A stretch of 64,000 nt of DNA from Bacillota bacterium (GTDB lineage: Bacteria > Bacillota > Clostridia > Peptostreptococcales > Anaerovoracaceae), in contig JAFRHG010000029.1 of the NCBI GenBank assembly GCA_017433375.1, forward strand, positions 1-64,000, in the 5' to 3' direction. Below are positions 1 to 10,037 of the stretch, piece after piece (the first letter of the stretch is position 1; every line of letters starts with the position of its first letter). Position numbers and translations under genes: made by a program. Below the pieces are notes generated by a model. The model was not told the origin of the DNA. It saw only the letters and a list, made by a program, of their open reading frames with translations, and searched no databases.

Positions 1-19
1 CTGCACATTCAGAAAAATA

Positions 20-134
20 TGCGGTGACTATAGCGGGGAGGTCACACCTGTTCCCATACCGAACACAGAAGTTAAGCTCCTTTGCGCTGATGATACTTGG
101 TGGGAGACCGCCTGGGAAAGCAGGACGTTGCCGC
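20..134 (+). rRNA. rrf: 5S ribosomal RNA
   Basis: The stretch carries the conserved 5S core (CCATACCGAACACAGAAG near 54-72) and the TGGTGGGAGACCGCCTGGGA block near 99-118. The ends TGCGGTG and GTTGCCGC can pair as helix I. It is the last rRNA of an operon whose 16S and 23S genes would lie left of the window. The ends are accurate to a few bases. Confidence 0.93.
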
Positions 135-140
135 TTATTT

Positions 141-216
141 TGGTCCTATGGTCAAGCGGTTAAGACACCGCCCTTTCACGGCGGTAACCCGGGTTCGATT
201 CCCGGTAGGATCACCA
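141..216 (+). tRNA. tRNA-Glu (anticodon TTC)
   Basis: A complete cloverleaf can be drawn. The acceptor TGGTCCT pairs with AGGATCA, the anticodon stem CCGCC pairs with GGCGG around a loop with TTC, the T-arm contains GGTTCGATTCC, and CCA is encoded at the 3' end. It follows 5S by only a few bases, so it is probably co-transcribed with the rRNA operon. Confidence 0.96.
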
Positions 217-220
217 TCGG

Positions 221-247
221 GGGATCGCAGAGATGCGATCCCTTTTT
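221..247 (+). terminator. Rho-independent terminator after tRNA-Glu
   Basis: A 9-bp perfect stem (GGGATCGCA / TGCGATCCC) with a GAGA loop is followed by TTTTT. It lies directly after the tRNA-Glu CCA end and would end the rRNA-tRNA transcript. Confidence 0.85.
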
Positions 248-250
248 CAC

Positions 251-374
251 ACCAACCGCTCGCGAAGCTCGCGGGGTTACATGCGCCTACGACAAAGTGC
301 CACGGAGCATAGCTCCTGCACTTTTAGCAGGGCACGTACCAACCGCTCGCGAAGCTCGCGGGGTTACATGCGCC
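251..374 (+). repeat. Exact 37-bp direct repeat flanking a hairpin, second copy running into tRNA-Leu
   Basis: The same 37 bases occur at 251-287 and 338-374. The unit begins ACCAACCGCTCGCGAAGC and ends ACATGCGCC. The last five bases of copy 2 (GCGCC, from 370) are the 5' end of tRNA-Leu, so copy 1 carries a stub of a tRNA acceptor strand. The unit holds the small inverted repeat CGCGAAGCTCGCG. This looks like a duplication of a tRNA leader. Confidence 0.9.
294..325 (+). terminator. Terminator-like hairpin between the 37-bp repeats
   Basis: The arms AAAGTGC (294-300) and GCACTTT (318-324) pair, with an inner GGAGC/GCTCC stem around ATA. A short T run closes the structure. It may be a second terminator between the two tRNA genes. 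Confidence 0.55.
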
Positions 375-452
375 CGTGGTGGAACTGGCAGACACGCTGG
401 ATTTAGGTTCCAGTGCGAAAGCATGCAGGTTCAAGTCCTGTCGGGCGCACCA
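370..452 (+). tRNA. tRNA-Leu (anticodon TAG)
   Basis: This is a class II tRNA of 83 nt including CCA. The acceptor GCGCCCG pairs with CGGGCGC, and the anticodon stem CTGGA/TCCAG presents TAG. There is a variable arm and a T-arm with GGTTCAAGTCC. The 5' five bases are also the end of the upstream direct repeat. Confidence 0.95.
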
Positions 453-465
453 TCGGAAAACCGGA

Positions 466-505
466 GGGCGGAAGGGGGAACGATCCCCTTTCCGCCCGCG
501 CTTTT
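466..505 (+). terminator. Rho-independent terminator after tRNA-Leu
   Basis: A long GC-rich stem (GGGCGGAAGGGG pairing with CCCCTTTCCGCCC) is followed by CGCGCTTTT. It separates the tRNA genes from dtd. Confidence 0.75.
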
Positions 506-560
506 ATCACCCCGCGCAGATATCGCATATACGCCCGCGCATATATAAAGGAGAAAAAAC

Positions 561-1010
561 ATGAGAGCAGTAGTGCAGAAGGTGAGCAGAAGCAGCGTGA
601 CCGTGGACGGCCAGGTCAGGGGCAGCATCGGCAAGGGCCTGATGGTGCTCATCGGCGTGGAAGAGGGCGACACGGAGAAGGATGCCGCATACATTGCGGA
701 GAAAGTGGTGAATCTGCGGATCTTCGAGGACGAGGAGGATAAACTCAACCTCTCCGTGGAGGACGTAGGCGGGGAAATCCTTGCAGTTTCCCAGTTTACC
801 CTGCTTGCGGATGCCCGGAAAGAGCGGCGTCCCAGCTTTATCCGGGCTGCCCGGCCGGAGGAGGCAAACGCGCTTTACGAGAAAACCGTGGAGATGATGC
901 GAAATAAGGGCCTCTATGTTGGGGAAGGAGTGTTCCAGACCCACATGATGGTGGATATTTGCAACGATGGGCCGGTTACGATCCTTCTGGATAGCCGAAA
1001 AATCCTATAA
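561..1010 (+). CDS. dtd: D-aminoacyl-tRNA deacylase
   Basis: This 149-aa protein has the usual Dtd length. It removes D-amino acids (and mischarged glycine) from tRNA in the cytoplasm. The family's two active-site motifs are present: SQFTLLAD in the middle and [11 protein letters not shown] at the C-terminus, the latter carrying the cross-subunit Gly-Pro. The N-terminus [17 protein letters not shown] is typical. An AAAGGAGAAAAAAC ribosome site precedes the ATG. It stands between the tRNA genes and a promoter-led gene, so it may be transcribed on its own. Several upstream and antisense frames in this stretch only overlap the tRNAs and were discarded. Confidence 0.96.
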   Translation: MRAVVQKVSRSSVTVDGQVRGSIGKGLMVLIGVEEGDTEKDAAYIAEKVVNLRIFEDEEDKLNLSVEDVGGEILAVSQFTLLADARKERRPSFIRAARPEEANALYEKTVEMMRNKGLYVGEGVFQTHMMVDICNDGPVTILLDSRKIL

Positions 1011-1035
1011 ATTCCAATATTTTCAATGAAAAAAA

Positions 1036-1086
1036 TTACCATTCCTACCGAAAAGTGTTACAATTTAGTCCCGGGTCTCCGGGACT
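1036..1086 (+). promoter_or_regulatory. Sigma-A promoter and 5'UTR hairpin of the D,D-carboxypeptidase gene
   Basis: TTACCA (1036-1041) and TACAAT (1059-1064) are 17 bp apart. Directly downstream AGTCCCGG/CCGGGACT forms an 8-bp stem (1067-1086) without a T run, so it is more likely a leader hairpin than a terminator. Confidence 0.6.
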
Positions 1087-1117
1087 TGTATATTGGGTTT
1101 ATTGGAAGGAATGGAAT

Positions 1118-2317
1118 ATGAAAAGAGTACTCATTGCAATGATCGCGGTGGCGATGATCCTTGCTTCGGGCTCATCTGTTTTTGCGGCCGGAGGATCGAA
1201 GACCTCGATCAAGGGTGTACAGAAAAAGTACAGCAAGACCTATACGAAAACACTGAAGGATTCCATTAAAGTTACGCCGGCATACGGCCGGAAAGTAACC
1301 CTGAGTGTCTACAATCCCTATCAGAAGCGGTGGGAAGTCAAGGCGACCTACCGGACCCCCAACAAGAAAACAGGACGGCTGACCGTCACCTATCCTGCCG
1401 TGTGGAAGGCCTACGGCAGCGCGACCTGGCGGATCACTGCGCCGGCCGCCACGGTGAAGGCGAACGGAACGACGAAGAGCCTGAAGGCTGCCAGTGTCAA
1501 CGTATCCATCAAGGATAAGCTGACCAAGGGAAAGGCAACCGTGGTTATGGATGCCAAATCGGGCCAGTGCGTCTATGCGGATAACGCCATCGCCAAGCGG
1601 AAGATCGCGTCCATGACCAAGATGATGACCATGATCCTTCTGGCGGAGCACAAGGGTTTGAACGACCAGGTCACCATCAACCATGAGGCGACCCAGGCCA
1701 GAAAGATGAGCGGCGGCATGGGACTGAAGCAAGGCGATGTGGTCACCGTCAAAGACCTGATGTACTGCGCCATGCTCCCCTCGGCCAACGATGCCGCGGC
1801 TGCTTCAGCGGTCGCCGTCAGCGGAAGCCAGGGGAAATTCAAAAACCTGATGCGCAGCAAGGCCGTTGCCATCGGCGCCGTGGACAGCACCTACAAGTAT
1901 GCATTCGGCGACTGGTACGGCAACGCTCTGTCCACCGCCTTTGACCAGGCGCTGATCGGCAGGGAGTTCATGACCAACCCGAGGACCGAGTATCTGCGTC
2001 AGGTGGCAAGAACCAAGAATTACAGCTTTACCACAAAGAAAAAGAAGATCAAATATAACGTGACCTACAGCTATGCCGGAAATCTGATCCTGGGGCAGCT
2101 GGGTTCCGTCGGCATCAAAACGGGATACAACCCGCCGGCCGGACGCTGCTTCACCAACGCGTGGTACTACAAGGGGAGGCTGTATATTTCCGTTATCATG
2201 GGAGAACCCTCGGCGAACCAGCTTTGGAAGGACGTGAAGAAGCTGACGAAGGTGTCCAACTATCTGGTGGATACCAACGCGGGTAAGATCGTAGTAAAGC
2301 AGGTGCCAGCAAAATGA
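1118..2317 (+). CDS. Secreted D-alanyl-D-alanine carboxypeptidase-like protein (peptidase S11)
   Basis: This 399-aa exported protein has a signal peptide at residues 1-24 ending near SSVFAAG. A lysine-rich beta-type region of about 110 residues follows, then a penicillin-binding-protein transpeptidase fold. The three active-site motifs are present: SMTK at 165-168, SAN at 222-224 and KTG at 334-336. Such enzymes trim the terminal D-Ala of peptidoglycan stem peptides outside the membrane. The start at 1118 was chosen for the GGAAGGA site and signal peptide; an upstream in-frame ATG (1055) would spoil the signal. The stop overlaps the next start by 4 nt, so the two secreted wall proteins are translationally coupled. 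Confidence 0.9.
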   Translation: MKRVLIAMIAVAMILASGSSVFAAGGSKTSIKGVQKKYSKTYTKTLKDSIKVTPAYGRKVTLSVYNPYQKRWEVKATYRTPNKKTGRLTVTYPAVWKAYGSATWRITAPAATVKANGTTKSLKAASVNVSIKDKLTKGKATVVMDAKSGQCVYADNAIAKRKIASMTKMMTMILLAEHKGLNDQVTINHEATQARKMSGGMGLKQGDVVTVKDLMYCAMLPSANDAAAASAVAVSGSQGKFKNLMRSKAVAIGAVDSTYKYAFGDWYGNALSTAFDQALIGREFMTNPRTEYLRQVARTKNYSFTTKKKKIKYNVTYSYAGNLILGQLGSVGIKTGYNPPAGRCFTNAWYYKGRLYISVIMGEPSANQLWKDVKKLTKVSNYLVDTNAGKIVVKQVPAK

Positions 2318-3693
2318 ACACCAGTAAGATGAGAAAAACAGCTCTGGCGATGATCCTGTCGGCGGCCCTCGCAGTGACGGCCATCCCCGGCGGGGTTGCC
2401 TTTGCGGAGCCGACGGACACGGCAGCCGCCCCGGAGCAGAATCAGGACGCGCAGTATTCCGGTGAAGAGGCTCAGGGTGTGCAGGTGCAGGATGTGGAGA
2501 CCAGCAGTCAGACGTCGACCACGACCACCACGAAGCCTACCACAAAGCCAACGACGACGAAGTATCAGCCTCCGGTCAACCGGCTGGTGATTTCCGGACT
2601 GGATCTCACCTTCAAGAATCAGGTGAACCGGATGAACTGGCTTCCCGACACGGCCATTCCCGGCTCCTTCAAGCTGAAGGCGAAGAAAAGGAGCATCAAG
2701 CTGACCTGGAAACGGCCGGCCAATGTGGGGGCCATTGACGGGTATATCGTTCTGCGCAAGAAGGGGCTCACCACCCGGTACAAGGAGATCAAGCGCCTGA
2801 AGAAGAGCGCGACCTCCTATGTGGATAAGAAAGCGGCAAAGAAGAACACCAGATATACCTACACCATCATCCCTTACAAAAAGGGCAAGGTGATCCGTGT
2901 CAGCAAGAACGCGGCGCCCTGGGCCAGCGGCGTAACGACCAGAAGCAAGAAAAAGAACGCCTACAACGTGACGGTCACCAACCGCAAGCAGCTGTCGGGC
3001 CTGTATAAGGGATCAAGGCTGGGTATCGCGGTGAAGTTCCCGAAGAAGACCTACAACCCCTGGCTGCGGTACAGCTCGTCCAATCCGAACGTGGCGACGG
3101 TGGATGCCGGCGGCGCGGTGACGGCGAAGAATACGGGAACGGCGACGATATGGGTGAGGACCGCGCCGGGCAACGTGGTCAGCGTGAGCGTGCGCGTCAT
3201 TCAGGGCGGCACCGCCACCCAGATGCTGACCGTTATGCGCAGCTGGGTCGGTTACAGCGAGGCCAACAAGAAGCATCGTGAGATCATCGATATCTACAAC
3301 TCCTACCTGCCCCATCCGAGAAACTACAAGATGAGATACTCGGATGCCTGGTGCGACGCCTGCATTTCCGCGGCGGCCCTGAAGTCGGGCAACGCGGCGG
3401 CGGTAGGGCTGGAGTGCGGCGTGCCGAGCCACGTATCCATCTTCAAGAAGAAGGGGATCTGGATCGAGGACGGAACCATCACGCCGAAGCCGGGAGACAT
3501 CATTGTCTTTGCCTGGAGCAAGTCAAGGCAGCCCAACAACAATTCCGCTTCCCACATCGGTATTGTGGACTCGGTGTCCAACGGGAAGATCACTACTATT
3601 GAAGGCAACTACCGGGACAGCGTCGGAAAGCGGACGATCTCGGTGGGCTGGGGATACATCCGCGGATATGCCCGGCCGCATTATACCAAGTAG
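2314..3693 (+). CDS. Secreted CHAP-domain peptidoglycan hydrolase with Ig-like domains
   Basis: A 459-aa protein with a signal peptide (to about residue 31) and a Thr-rich linker. A fibronectin type III-like domain follows (about 120-215), then a BIg2-like domain (about 220-298, ending in VSVRVIQGG). The C-terminal CHAP amidase/endopeptidase domain covers about 305-459. The catalytic pair is probably Cys347 in AWCDACIS and His414 in SASHIGIVD, with TTIEGNY supplying the third polar residue. It probably cleaves the stem peptide or cross-bridge of peptidoglycan at the cell surface. It begins inside the stop of the carboxypeptidase gene. A second ATG 15 nt downstream is an equally possible start. 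Confidence 0.87.
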   Translation: MNTSKMRKTALAMILSAALAVTAIPGGVAFAEPTDTAAAPEQNQDAQYSGEEAQGVQVQDVETSSQTSTTTTTKPTTKPTTTKYQPPVNRLVISGLDLTFKNQVNRMNWLPDTAIPGSFKLKAKKRSIKLTWKRPANVGAIDGYIVLRKKGLTTRYKEIKRLKKSATSYVDKKAAKKNTRYTYTIIPYKKGKVIRVSKNAAPWASGVTTRSKKKNAYNVTVTNRKQLSGLYKGSRLGIAVKFPKKTYNPWLRYSSSNPNVATVDAGGAVTAKNTGTATIWVRTAPGNVVSVSVRVIQGGTATQMLTVMRSWVGYSEANKKHREIIDIYNSYLPHPRNYKMRYSDAWCDACISAAALKSGNAAAVGLECGVPSHVSIFKKKGIWIEDGTITPKPGDIIVFAWSKSRQPNNNSASHIGIVDSVSNGKITTIEGNYRDSVGKRTISVGWGYIRGYARPHYTK

Positions 3694-3753
3694 GAAGGCG
3701 CACCCTTAACACCCGCCGCGGGCGGGAAGGCGTCTGCTGCCGCGGCTGACAAC

Positions 3754-4821
3754 ATGCTGTTTGATACCGTACGACAAACCATAGAACGACACGACCTGCT
3801 TCACCGCGGGGACCACATCGTTCTGGGACTCTCGGGAGGACCGGATTCGGTGTGCCTGTTCCACGTTCTGCAGCGGCTGGCCGGCCGGATGGAACTTAGG
3901 ATCTATCCGGTGCACGTCAACCACCGGCTGAGGCCGGAAGACGCGGAACGGGACCAGGCCTATGCGGAGAAGATCGCCGCGGAAGCGGGCTGGCCCTGTC
4001 GTTCTTTTGTTGTGGACTGCCCCCGGATGGCGGAGGAGCTGGGGATGACCAGCGAGGAGGCGGGCCGGAAGGCGCGCTACGATGCCTTCGTCCAGGTGGC
4101 GGAAGAGCTGCGGGACGGAGCAGGGGACGGCTCCCCGGATTGCCCCGGAGCAGGGGACGGCCGGGTGGTCATCGCCGTTGCCCAGAACGCCAACGACCAG
4201 GCGGAAACCATCCTTCACCGGATCCTTCGGGGCACGGGAACGGACGGATTGGCCGGCATCGCCTATCAGCGATACGAACGGGGGACCCCGGTGATCCGCC
4301 CCCTTCTGGATGTACCCCGCAAAGAGATCGAGGAATACTGCCGGGAGCAGAATCTGCATCCCGTCACGGACCATACCAATGAACAGCCCATCTATACCCG
4401 CAACCGGATCCGTCTGGAGATCCTGCCCCAACTGGAAACCGTCAACGGCGGGATCGTGGAGAGCCTGAACCGCCTGGGTCGCATCGCGGCGGCGGACAAG
4501 GCCTTTCTCTGGGAAGAGGCGGATCGCCGCTTCGCCGGGTTGCTTTTGCCCGGGGAGGAAGGGGAGATCGCCCTTGACCGGGAGGCCCTGGCACAGCAGC
4601 CTGACGCCATGCGCCACCGGATCATCCTGCGGGCCTTTCAGCAGATCGGCCTGGCCAGCGACATCACCGAGGAACGGCTCCGCGCCGCCGATGAGATCAT
4701 CGGGAAAAAGCAGGCGCCCAAGACCGTGGAATTTCCCGCGGGCTACCGCCTGACCGTCGCCCAGGGAAAGGTAATATTCATCAAACCAACACAAAAAACA
4801 CCTCCCACTGCGTTGAAATAA
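3754..4821 (+). CDS. tilS: tRNA(Ile)-lysidine synthase
   Basis: The PP-loop ATP pyrophosphatase motif SGGPDS is at residues 27-32, and HVNHRLRPEDAERD and TRNRIRLEILPQL are also typical of TilS. The enzyme converts C34 of the CAU anticodon of tRNA-Ile2 to lysidine. At 355 aa it is shorter than many family members (about 430-470), and the C-terminal domain is reduced. A Gly/Asp-rich insertion near residues 118-137 comes from two exact 16-bp copies (4116-4131, 4146-4161) with a 30-bp period. The usual hpt gene between tilS and ftsH is absent here. The ribosome-binding site is weak. Confidence 0.92.
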   Translation: MLFDTVRQTIERHDLLHRGDHIVLGLSGGPDSVCLFHVLQRLAGRMELRIYPVHVNHRLRPEDAERDQAYAEKIAAEAGWPCRSFVVDCPRMAEELGMTSEEAGRKARYDAFVQVAEELRDGAGDGSPDCPGAGDGRVVIAVAQNANDQAETILHRILRGTGTDGLAGIAYQRYERGTPVIRPLLDVPRKEIEEYCREQNLHPVTDHTNEQPIYTRNRIRLEILPQLETVNGGIVESLNRLGRIAAADKAFLWEEADRRFAGLLLPGEEGEIALDREALAQQPDAMRHRIILRAFQQIGLASDITEERLRAADEIIGKKQAPKTVEFPAGYRLTVAQGKVIFIKPTQKTPPTALK

Positions 4822-4841
4822 CTGGGTCGGCGTGGTAGAAT
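4813..4841 (+). promoter_or_regulatory. Promoter for ftsH
   Basis: TTGAAA (4813-4818) and TAGAAT (4836-4841) are separated by 17 bp, overlapping the 3' end of tilS. The start codon of ftsH lies 46 bp downstream, behind GGAGGAAAAG. Confidence 0.7.
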
Positions 4842-4887
4842 GTGTGTGCATTTTTGTTGATGCGCACAAAAAGCGGAGGAAAAGAGA

Positions 4888-7116
4888 TTGAACAGAAAAC
4901 GCAGAAGTTTAACCATATGGATCGTTCTGGTCGGCCTGATCGTCGGATTCCTGTGGTTTTTTAATCTGGACACACAGCCGGAGATCAAGGAAGTCAAGGA
5001 ATCCACCATGATCGGCTATCTGAAATCCGGCGAGGTGGAGACCCTCGTGGTGGAGGAAACCAAACTGACCGCCGATCTGAACGACGGTACCAAGGTCTAC
5101 GCCTACGTCAGCAGCCTGGTGGATCTGGACTACATCTATGACCAGTACGTCATGCCCCAGGTCAACGAGGGGAAGCTGAAACTGAAGAGTCCGGCCCCCA
5201 AGAAGGAATCCATCTGGATAAGCCTTTTGCCCACCCTGATCATGGTGGGTCTGATGGTGTTCCTCTTCTGGTTCATCATGCAGCAAAGCAGCGGCGGGGG
5301 CAAGGCCATGTCCTTCGGCAAGAGCCGGGCGAAACTCCAGAAGGGGGATCAGAAGCAGATCACCTTCAAGGATGTCGCCGGGCTGAAGGAAGAGAAGCAG
5401 GAACTCCAGGAAATCGTTGATTTTCTGCGCCATCCGGCCCGGTATAACAGCCTGGGCGCCCGGATCCCCAAGGGGATCCTGCTGGTCGGCCCTCCGGGAA
5501 CCGGTAAGACGTATATTTCAAAGGCAACGGCTGGCGAAGCCGGCGTGCCTTTCTTTACCATCAGCGGATCGGACTTCGTGGAGATGTTCGTCGGTGTCGG
5601 CGCGTCCAGAGTCCGGGATATGTTTGATCAGGCGAAAAAGAACGCGCCCTGTATCGTCTTCATCTACGAGATCGACGCCGTCTGCCGGACGAGAGGCGCG
5701 GGCCTCGGCGGCGGCCATGACGAGCGGGAGCAGACCCTGAACCAGCTGCTGGTGGAGATGGACGGATTCGCGGAGAACTCCGGCATCATCATTCTGGCGG
5801 CCACCAACCGGCCCGACGTTCTGGACCCCGCCCTGCTGCGGCCGGGACGTTTCGACCGGCAGATCGTCATCGGCATTCCGGATATCATCGGAAGGGAAGA
5901 GATCTTCCAGGTGCACTCCCGGAACAAGCCGCTGGATGAGAGCGTCGACCTGAAGGTGCTGGCCAGACGGACACCGGGATTCACCCCGGCGGACATTGAG
6001 AACATGCTCAACGAAGCGGCCCTTCTGGCGGCCAGAAGAAACGGCATCAAGATCCGGATGGACGAGATCGAGGAGGCCATCACCAAGGTGATCGCCGGTC
6101 CCGAGAAGAGGAGCCGGGTCATCAATGAAGAAGAACGCAGGCTGACCGCTTATCATGAGGCGGGTCATGCGGTGGTTGCCCACTGCCTGCCCAAGACCGA
6201 CCCGGTGCATCAGGTCACCATTATCCCCAGAGGTATGGCCGGCGGTTTCACCATGATCCTGCCGGAAGAGGACAAGAGCTACGGGACGAAGGAAGTCATG
6301 CGGGAGCAGATCATACATCTTCTGGGCGGCCGCGTGGCCGAGCAGTTGACTTTGGACGATATCAGTACGGGCGCCAGCAACGACATCCAGAGGGCGACGG
6401 ATATCGCCAAGGAAATGGTCACCAAGTACGGCTTCAGCGAAAAGCTGGGACCGGTCAACTACAGCTCCTCCGACGAGGTCTTCCTGGGCAAGGATTTCTC
6501 CACCCGGAAGAACTACTCCGAGGAGACCGCTTCGGAGATCGACGAAGAGGTCAAGGCCATCATCGAAGAGGCCTACGACGCGGCGACGAAGATCCTGCAG
6601 GAGCACATGGAGCAGCTGCAGAACGTGGCCCAGGGCCTGCTGGCTGTGGAAACTCTGGACGCGGAGCAGTTCCGGCAGCTGTTTGACGGCGAGAAGACGC
6701 CGGAGCAGCTGGGCGAGGACCTGAAGAACAAGATGGAGCAGCGGGAGGTCATGAATCAGGAAGAGTCCCGTCAGGCCAACGCCCGCCGGAAGGCGGAAGC
6801 GGCCCAGGCCAAGGCCAGGGCGGAGGAAGCCGAGCGGCAGAAGCTGGCCGACCTGGAGGAGACCATCCGCAGGCAGGGAAAGAACGCCCGGTTCAAGCCG
6901 AAGGTCATGACCTATGACGATATGACGAAAAAGGCAAGGCCGGTGGTGCGGGATAAGAACGCGACCCCCGACGGTGAGGAGCCGGCGGAGTGGGATGACG
7001 ATGCACCTGATCGCACCGAGGTCATTCCCGACGCGCAGATCGAGGAGATCCCCGAGGCGCAGATCGAGGAAACCGAGCCGGATCCGGCGGATGAAGAGGA
7101 GACGGATCAGAAGTGA
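4888..7116 (+). CDS. ftsH: ATP-dependent zinc metalloprotease FtsH (Walker B Asp replaced by Tyr)
   Basis: A 742-aa membrane AAA protease. TM1 lies near residues 9-26 and TM2 near 109-132, with an external domain between. The AAA module has Walker A GPPGTGKT (201-208), the second region of homology with [19 protein letters not shown], and the zinc motif HEAGH (423-427) plus Asp in STGASND. It degrades membrane and unstable cytosolic proteins. Two oddities stand out. The Walker B reads VFIYEID instead of the normal VFIDEID, so residue 260 (codon TAC, 5665-5667) is Tyr. The C-terminus carries an extra charged coiled-coil and acidic tail of about 100 residues beyond the usual FtsH length. The start is TTG behind GGAGGAAAAG. 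The stop overlaps the next gene. Confidence 0.95.
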   Translation: MNRKRRSLTIWIVLVGLIVGFLWFFNLDTQPEIKEVKESTMIGYLKSGEVETLVVEETKLTADLNDGTKVYAYVSSLVDLDYIYDQYVMPQVNEGKLKLKSPAPKKESIWISLLPTLIMVGLMVFLFWFIMQQSSGGGKAMSFGKSRAKLQKGDQKQITFKDVAGLKEEKQELQEIVDFLRHPARYNSLGARIPKGILLVGPPGTGKTYISKATAGEAGVPFFTISGSDFVEMFVGVGASRVRDMFDQAKKNAPCIVFIYEIDAVCRTRGAGLGGGHDEREQTLNQLLVEMDGFAENSGIIILAATNRPDVLDPALLRPGRFDRQIVIGIPDIIGREEIFQVHSRNKPLDESVDLKVLARRTPGFTPADIENMLNEAALLAARRNGIKIRMDEIEEAITKVIAGPEKRSRVINEEERRLTAYHEAGHAVVAHCLPKTDPVHQVTIIPRGMAGGFTMILPEEDKSYGTKEVMREQIIHLLGGRVAEQLTLDDISTGASNDIQRATDIAKEMVTKYGFSEKLGPVNYSSSDEVFLGKDFSTRKNYSEETASEIDEEVKAIIEEAYDAATKILQEHMEQLQNVAQGLLAVETLDAEQFRQLFDGEKTPEQLGEDLKNKMEQREVMNQEESRQANARRKAEAAQAKARAEEAERQKLADLEETIRRQGKNARFKPKVMTYDDMTKKARPVVRDKNATPDGEEPAEWDDDAPDRTEVIPDAQIEEIPEAQIEETEPDPADEEETDQK

Positions 7117-8681
7117 AAGTAACGGTAGAGGACTGCCTGCAGCTGGACGCCTTCCAGAAAGCGAAGGTTCTGGCGGGAGAGGAGTTCCTGAGCAATGAAG
7201 TCCGGACCATTTCCGTAATGGACGCGGAGACGGAGAAGGAAGTGAAGGACCAGGCGGATGATCCGACCAGGATCCTTCTGACCAGCTTCGCGGGAAACCG
7301 GGGAAACACGGAGAACCAGTGCGCCCTGATCCGCGCGGCAGGTGAAGCGGGCTGCGCCGCTTTGGTCATCTGCTCCAGAGAGCGGAGGACGAAGCAGGCG
7401 ACGGACCATCTCGCCCAGGCGGCGGAGGCGGCGAAGCTGCCCCTCATCGAGCTGCCCGGACAGACCGGCTATGACGCGGCCATCACTGCCGTCATGGACC
7501 GGGTGCTTTACGGTGACAATTTCCGCAACAGCCTGATCAGCAACACGATCTTTCATCTGCTGAATTTCGACAAGCACAGCAACTTTCAGTCCGCGGTCAG
7601 GGAAGCGGCTATCAACAATGACTTTCAGCTGATCCTGCTCAGCGAGGATTTCAATCCGGTGCTGACCATCGAGACACGCCATCAGGCGACCATCCAGGAC
7701 GCCATCCGCCTGGGCAGGGAACACGACGTGGAAGGTGACTCCCGCGTCTATACGATGATCGATGTCAACGGCGTGCTCACCTACTGGGGGCCCGTCAGCA
7801 TCGGCAGCGAAAAGTATTACATGTTCATCGTGGACAACGAGGACTCCTATACAGCGGGGGAGATCACCAAGCTGGCGGAGATCATCCGCCTGGCCATGGG
7901 CATGTGGAAGTATACGCCGGAGCGGGATGCCCGTTCGGAGTTCATCCGGGCGCTGATCCGGGGGAACAAGAGCCTGGCCTACACCCTGCAGGAGGAGGCC
8001 AAGATCGACGGGGAGGACATCCTCTGCGTGTTCTTCTCCAAAGGCATCGACAAGGAAATGGAGAGCCAACGGTTCTCGGAGTTTGAGAAGCGGACGGATC
8101 TGGAGATCCTCAAGATCGCAGAGAACGACGAGACCTACGGCATGATCCTGAACATCGGCGACGAGGATGCGGGGATCAGCCAGCAGGGCGAATGCGTCAG
8201 TCTGTTCAACCAGCTGAAGGAGCAGCGGCGGGCGAGGATCTTTCACGTCACGGGAGTCAACGGGATCGAAGGCGCCGGCGACGCCTACAAGCTGATCAAC
8301 GAAAGCTGGTCCTTCGTGCAGAACGTGTTCCCCTACAAGCGGGTGTTCACCAAGTACGAGCTGACCCTGGTGTCCAACTGCATCAACATTCAGATCCAGG
8401 GCGGCTTCATCAAGAAGAACTACGTGGAACTTCTGGAGCCCTTCAAGGAGGCCGGCGAGCACAAAGGCAAGCAGCTCCTGGACACCCTGGAGACCTTCGT
8501 TCTGGACGCGGGCATGAACAGCGGCAAGACGGCGGAGTTCATGAACATCCACGCCAACACCGTGCAGTACCGCCTCCGCAAAATCAACGAAATGCTGGGG
8601 GTGGAGATCACGGGGAACCGGATCATCCCCGGGCTGACCATGGCCCTGGCCCTGAAGCGGTTGGAGCGGGCCGTATCGTAA
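7113..8681 (+). CDS. PucR-family transcriptional regulator
   Basis: A 522-aa cytoplasmic protein. The N-terminal domain (about 1-125, [20 protein letters not shown]) matches the purine-catabolism PucR sensor family, and the middle has a GGDEF-like/CdaR-type region. The C-terminal helix-turn-helix (about 455-515) has the family signature [19 protein letters not shown]. It starts at GTG inside the ftsH stop codon (GTGA overlap), so it is translationally coupled to the protease. The effector cannot be told from sequence. The serine hydroxymethyltransferase gene follows, so a role in purine, glycine or one-carbon metabolism is possible but only inferred. Confidence 0.85.
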   Translation: MKVTVEDCLQLDAFQKAKVLAGEEFLSNEVRTISVMDAETEKEVKDQADDPTRILLTSFAGNRGNTENQCALIRAAGEAGCAALVICSRERRTKQATDHLAQAAEAAKLPLIELPGQTGYDAAITAVMDRVLYGDNFRNSLISNTIFHLLNFDKHSNFQSAVREAAINNDFQLILLSEDFNPVLTIETRHQATIQDAIRLGREHDVEGDSRVYTMIDVNGVLTYWGPVSIGSEKYYMFIVDNEDSYTAGEITKLAEIIRLAMGMWKYTPERDARSEFIRALIRGNKSLAYTLQEEAKIDGEDILCVFFSKGIDKEMESQRFSEFEKRTDLEILKIAENDETYGMILNIGDEDAGISQQGECVSLFNQLKEQRRARIFHVTGVNGIEGAGDAYKLINESWSFVQNVFPYKRVFTKYELTLVSNCINIQIQGGFIKKNYVELLEPFKEAGEHKGKQLLDTLETFVLDAGMNSGKTAEFMNIHANTVQYRLRKINEMLGVEITGNRIIPGLTMALALKRLERAVS

Positions 8682-8716
8682 CCGCGGCCAATGCGGGCCG
8701 TATCGTAACCGCGGCC
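8666..8716 (+). repeat. 24-bp direct repeat spanning the stop codon of the PucR gene
   Basis: GCGGGCCGTATCGTAACC plus GCGGCC occurs at 8666-8689 and again at 8693-8716, a 27-bp period. The first copy contains the TAA stop of the regulator gene. It is a local tandem duplication. Confidence 0.85.
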
Positions 8717-8786
8717 GGCGCGCGGATGATCCGCCGGACAGTTATGTACTCATTATCGCAAAGGATTTGAACATAAGGAGTGAGGT

Positions 8787-10037
8787 ATGTATTTCAATTA
8801 TCTGGACAAAGCCGACCCGGAAGTGGCTGCGGCAATCAAAAGAGAAATCAACCGGCAGGAAACGAAGATCGAGATGATCGCTTCGGAGAACTTCGTCAAC
8901 TATGAGATCATGGAGGCTGCGGGCAGCGCCCTGACCAATAAGTATGCCGAAGGATATCCGGGCAAGAGATATTACGGCGGCTGCGAGTTCGTCGACGAAG
9001 TGGAGCAGCTGGCCATCGACAGAGCCTGCAAGCTCTTCGGCGCGGACCACGCCAACGTACAGGCCCACTCCGGCGCCAACGCCAACACGGCGGTGTACCA
9101 GGCGGTGCTGAACTACGGCGATACGGTTCTGGGCATGGACCTGTCCAACGGCGGACACCTGTCCCACGGATCCCCGGTCAACATTTCCGGCAAGTCCTAT
9201 AACTTCGTGGCCTACGGACTGGGCGAGGATGAGCGGATCGACTACGATGACGTCCGCGAAAAGGCAAAGAAGCATCAGCCGAAGCTGATCGTCGCCGGTG
9301 CCTCCGCCTATCCCAGAGCCATCGACTTCAAGCTCTTCAAGGAGATCGCCGACGAGGTAGGCGCCATGTTCATGGTGGATATGGCTCACATCGCCGGTCT
9401 GGTCGCGGCAGGCCTGCACCAGAACCCGGTTCCCTACGCGGACATCGTCACCACGACGACCCACAAGACCCTGCGCGGCCCCAGAGGCGGCCTGATCCTC
9501 TGCACCGAAGAGTATAAGAAAAAGATCAACTCTGCCATCTTCCCGGGACTGCAGGGCGGACCTCTGATGCACATCATCGCGGCCAAGGCCGTCTGCCTGA
9601 AGGAGGCCATGGAGCCGGAATTCAAAGCGTACCAGCAGCAGGTCATCGACAACGCCCAGGCTCTGGCAGCCGGCATGATCGGTCACGATTTCGACCTGGT
9701 CTCCGGCGGCACGGACAACCACCTGATCCTGGTCAAGCTGCTGAACAAGGGCGTGACCGGCAAGGTCGCCGAGAAGCTGCTGGACGATGCCAACATCACG
9801 ACCAACAAGAACTCCATCCCCAACGATCCGGAGAAACCCTTCGTGACCTCCGGCCTGCGGATGGGCACCCCGGCCATGACCAGCCGCGGGTTCAAGGAAG
9901 ACGACGTGAAGCTGGTGACCGACGCCATCGCCCTGGTCATCGACAATCCGGAATCGCCGGAGAAGATGGAAGAGGCAAAGGAAATCGTAAAGGGTCTGAC
10001 GGACAAGTATCCCCTGCACCGGAATTTCCCCTACTAG
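8787..10037 (+). CDS. glyA: Serine hydroxymethyltransferase
   Basis: The 416-aa length and sequence are typical of bacterial GlyA. Visible landmarks are [10 protein letters not shown] near the N-terminus, [12 protein letters not shown], the PLP-binding [14 protein letters not shown] near residue 226, and the C-terminal [16 protein letters not shown]. The PLP enzyme interconverts serine and glycine, producing 5,10-methylene-tetrahydrofolate for purine and thymidylate synthesis. An AAGGAGTGAGG ribosome site precedes the ATG. A strong terminator about 100 bp downstream ends the transcript. Confidence 0.98.
   Translation: MYFNYLDKADPEVAAAIKREINRQETKIEMIASENFVNYEIMEAAGSALTNKYAEGYPGKRYYGGCEFVDEVEQLAIDRACKLFGADHANVQAHSGANANTAVYQAVLNYGDTVLGMDLSNGGHLSHGSPVNISGKSYNFVAYGLGEDERIDYDDVREKAKKHQPKLIVAGASAYPRAIDFKLFKEIADEVGAMFMVDMAHIAGLVAAGLHQNPVPYADIVTTTTHKTLRGPRGGLILCTEEYKKKINSAIFPGLQGGPLMHIIAAKAVCLKEAMEPEFKAYQQQVIDNAQALAAGMIGHDFDLVSGGTDNHLILVKLLNKGVTGKVAEKLLDDANITTNKNSIPNDPEKPFVTSGLRMGTPAMTSRGFKEDDVKLVTDAIALVIDNPESPEKMEEAKEIVKGLTDKYPLHRNFPY

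Noticed and set aside
24..548. Open frames across the 5S and tRNA region
   Set aside because: They overlap 5S rRNA and two complete tRNAs and encode no recognisable protein.
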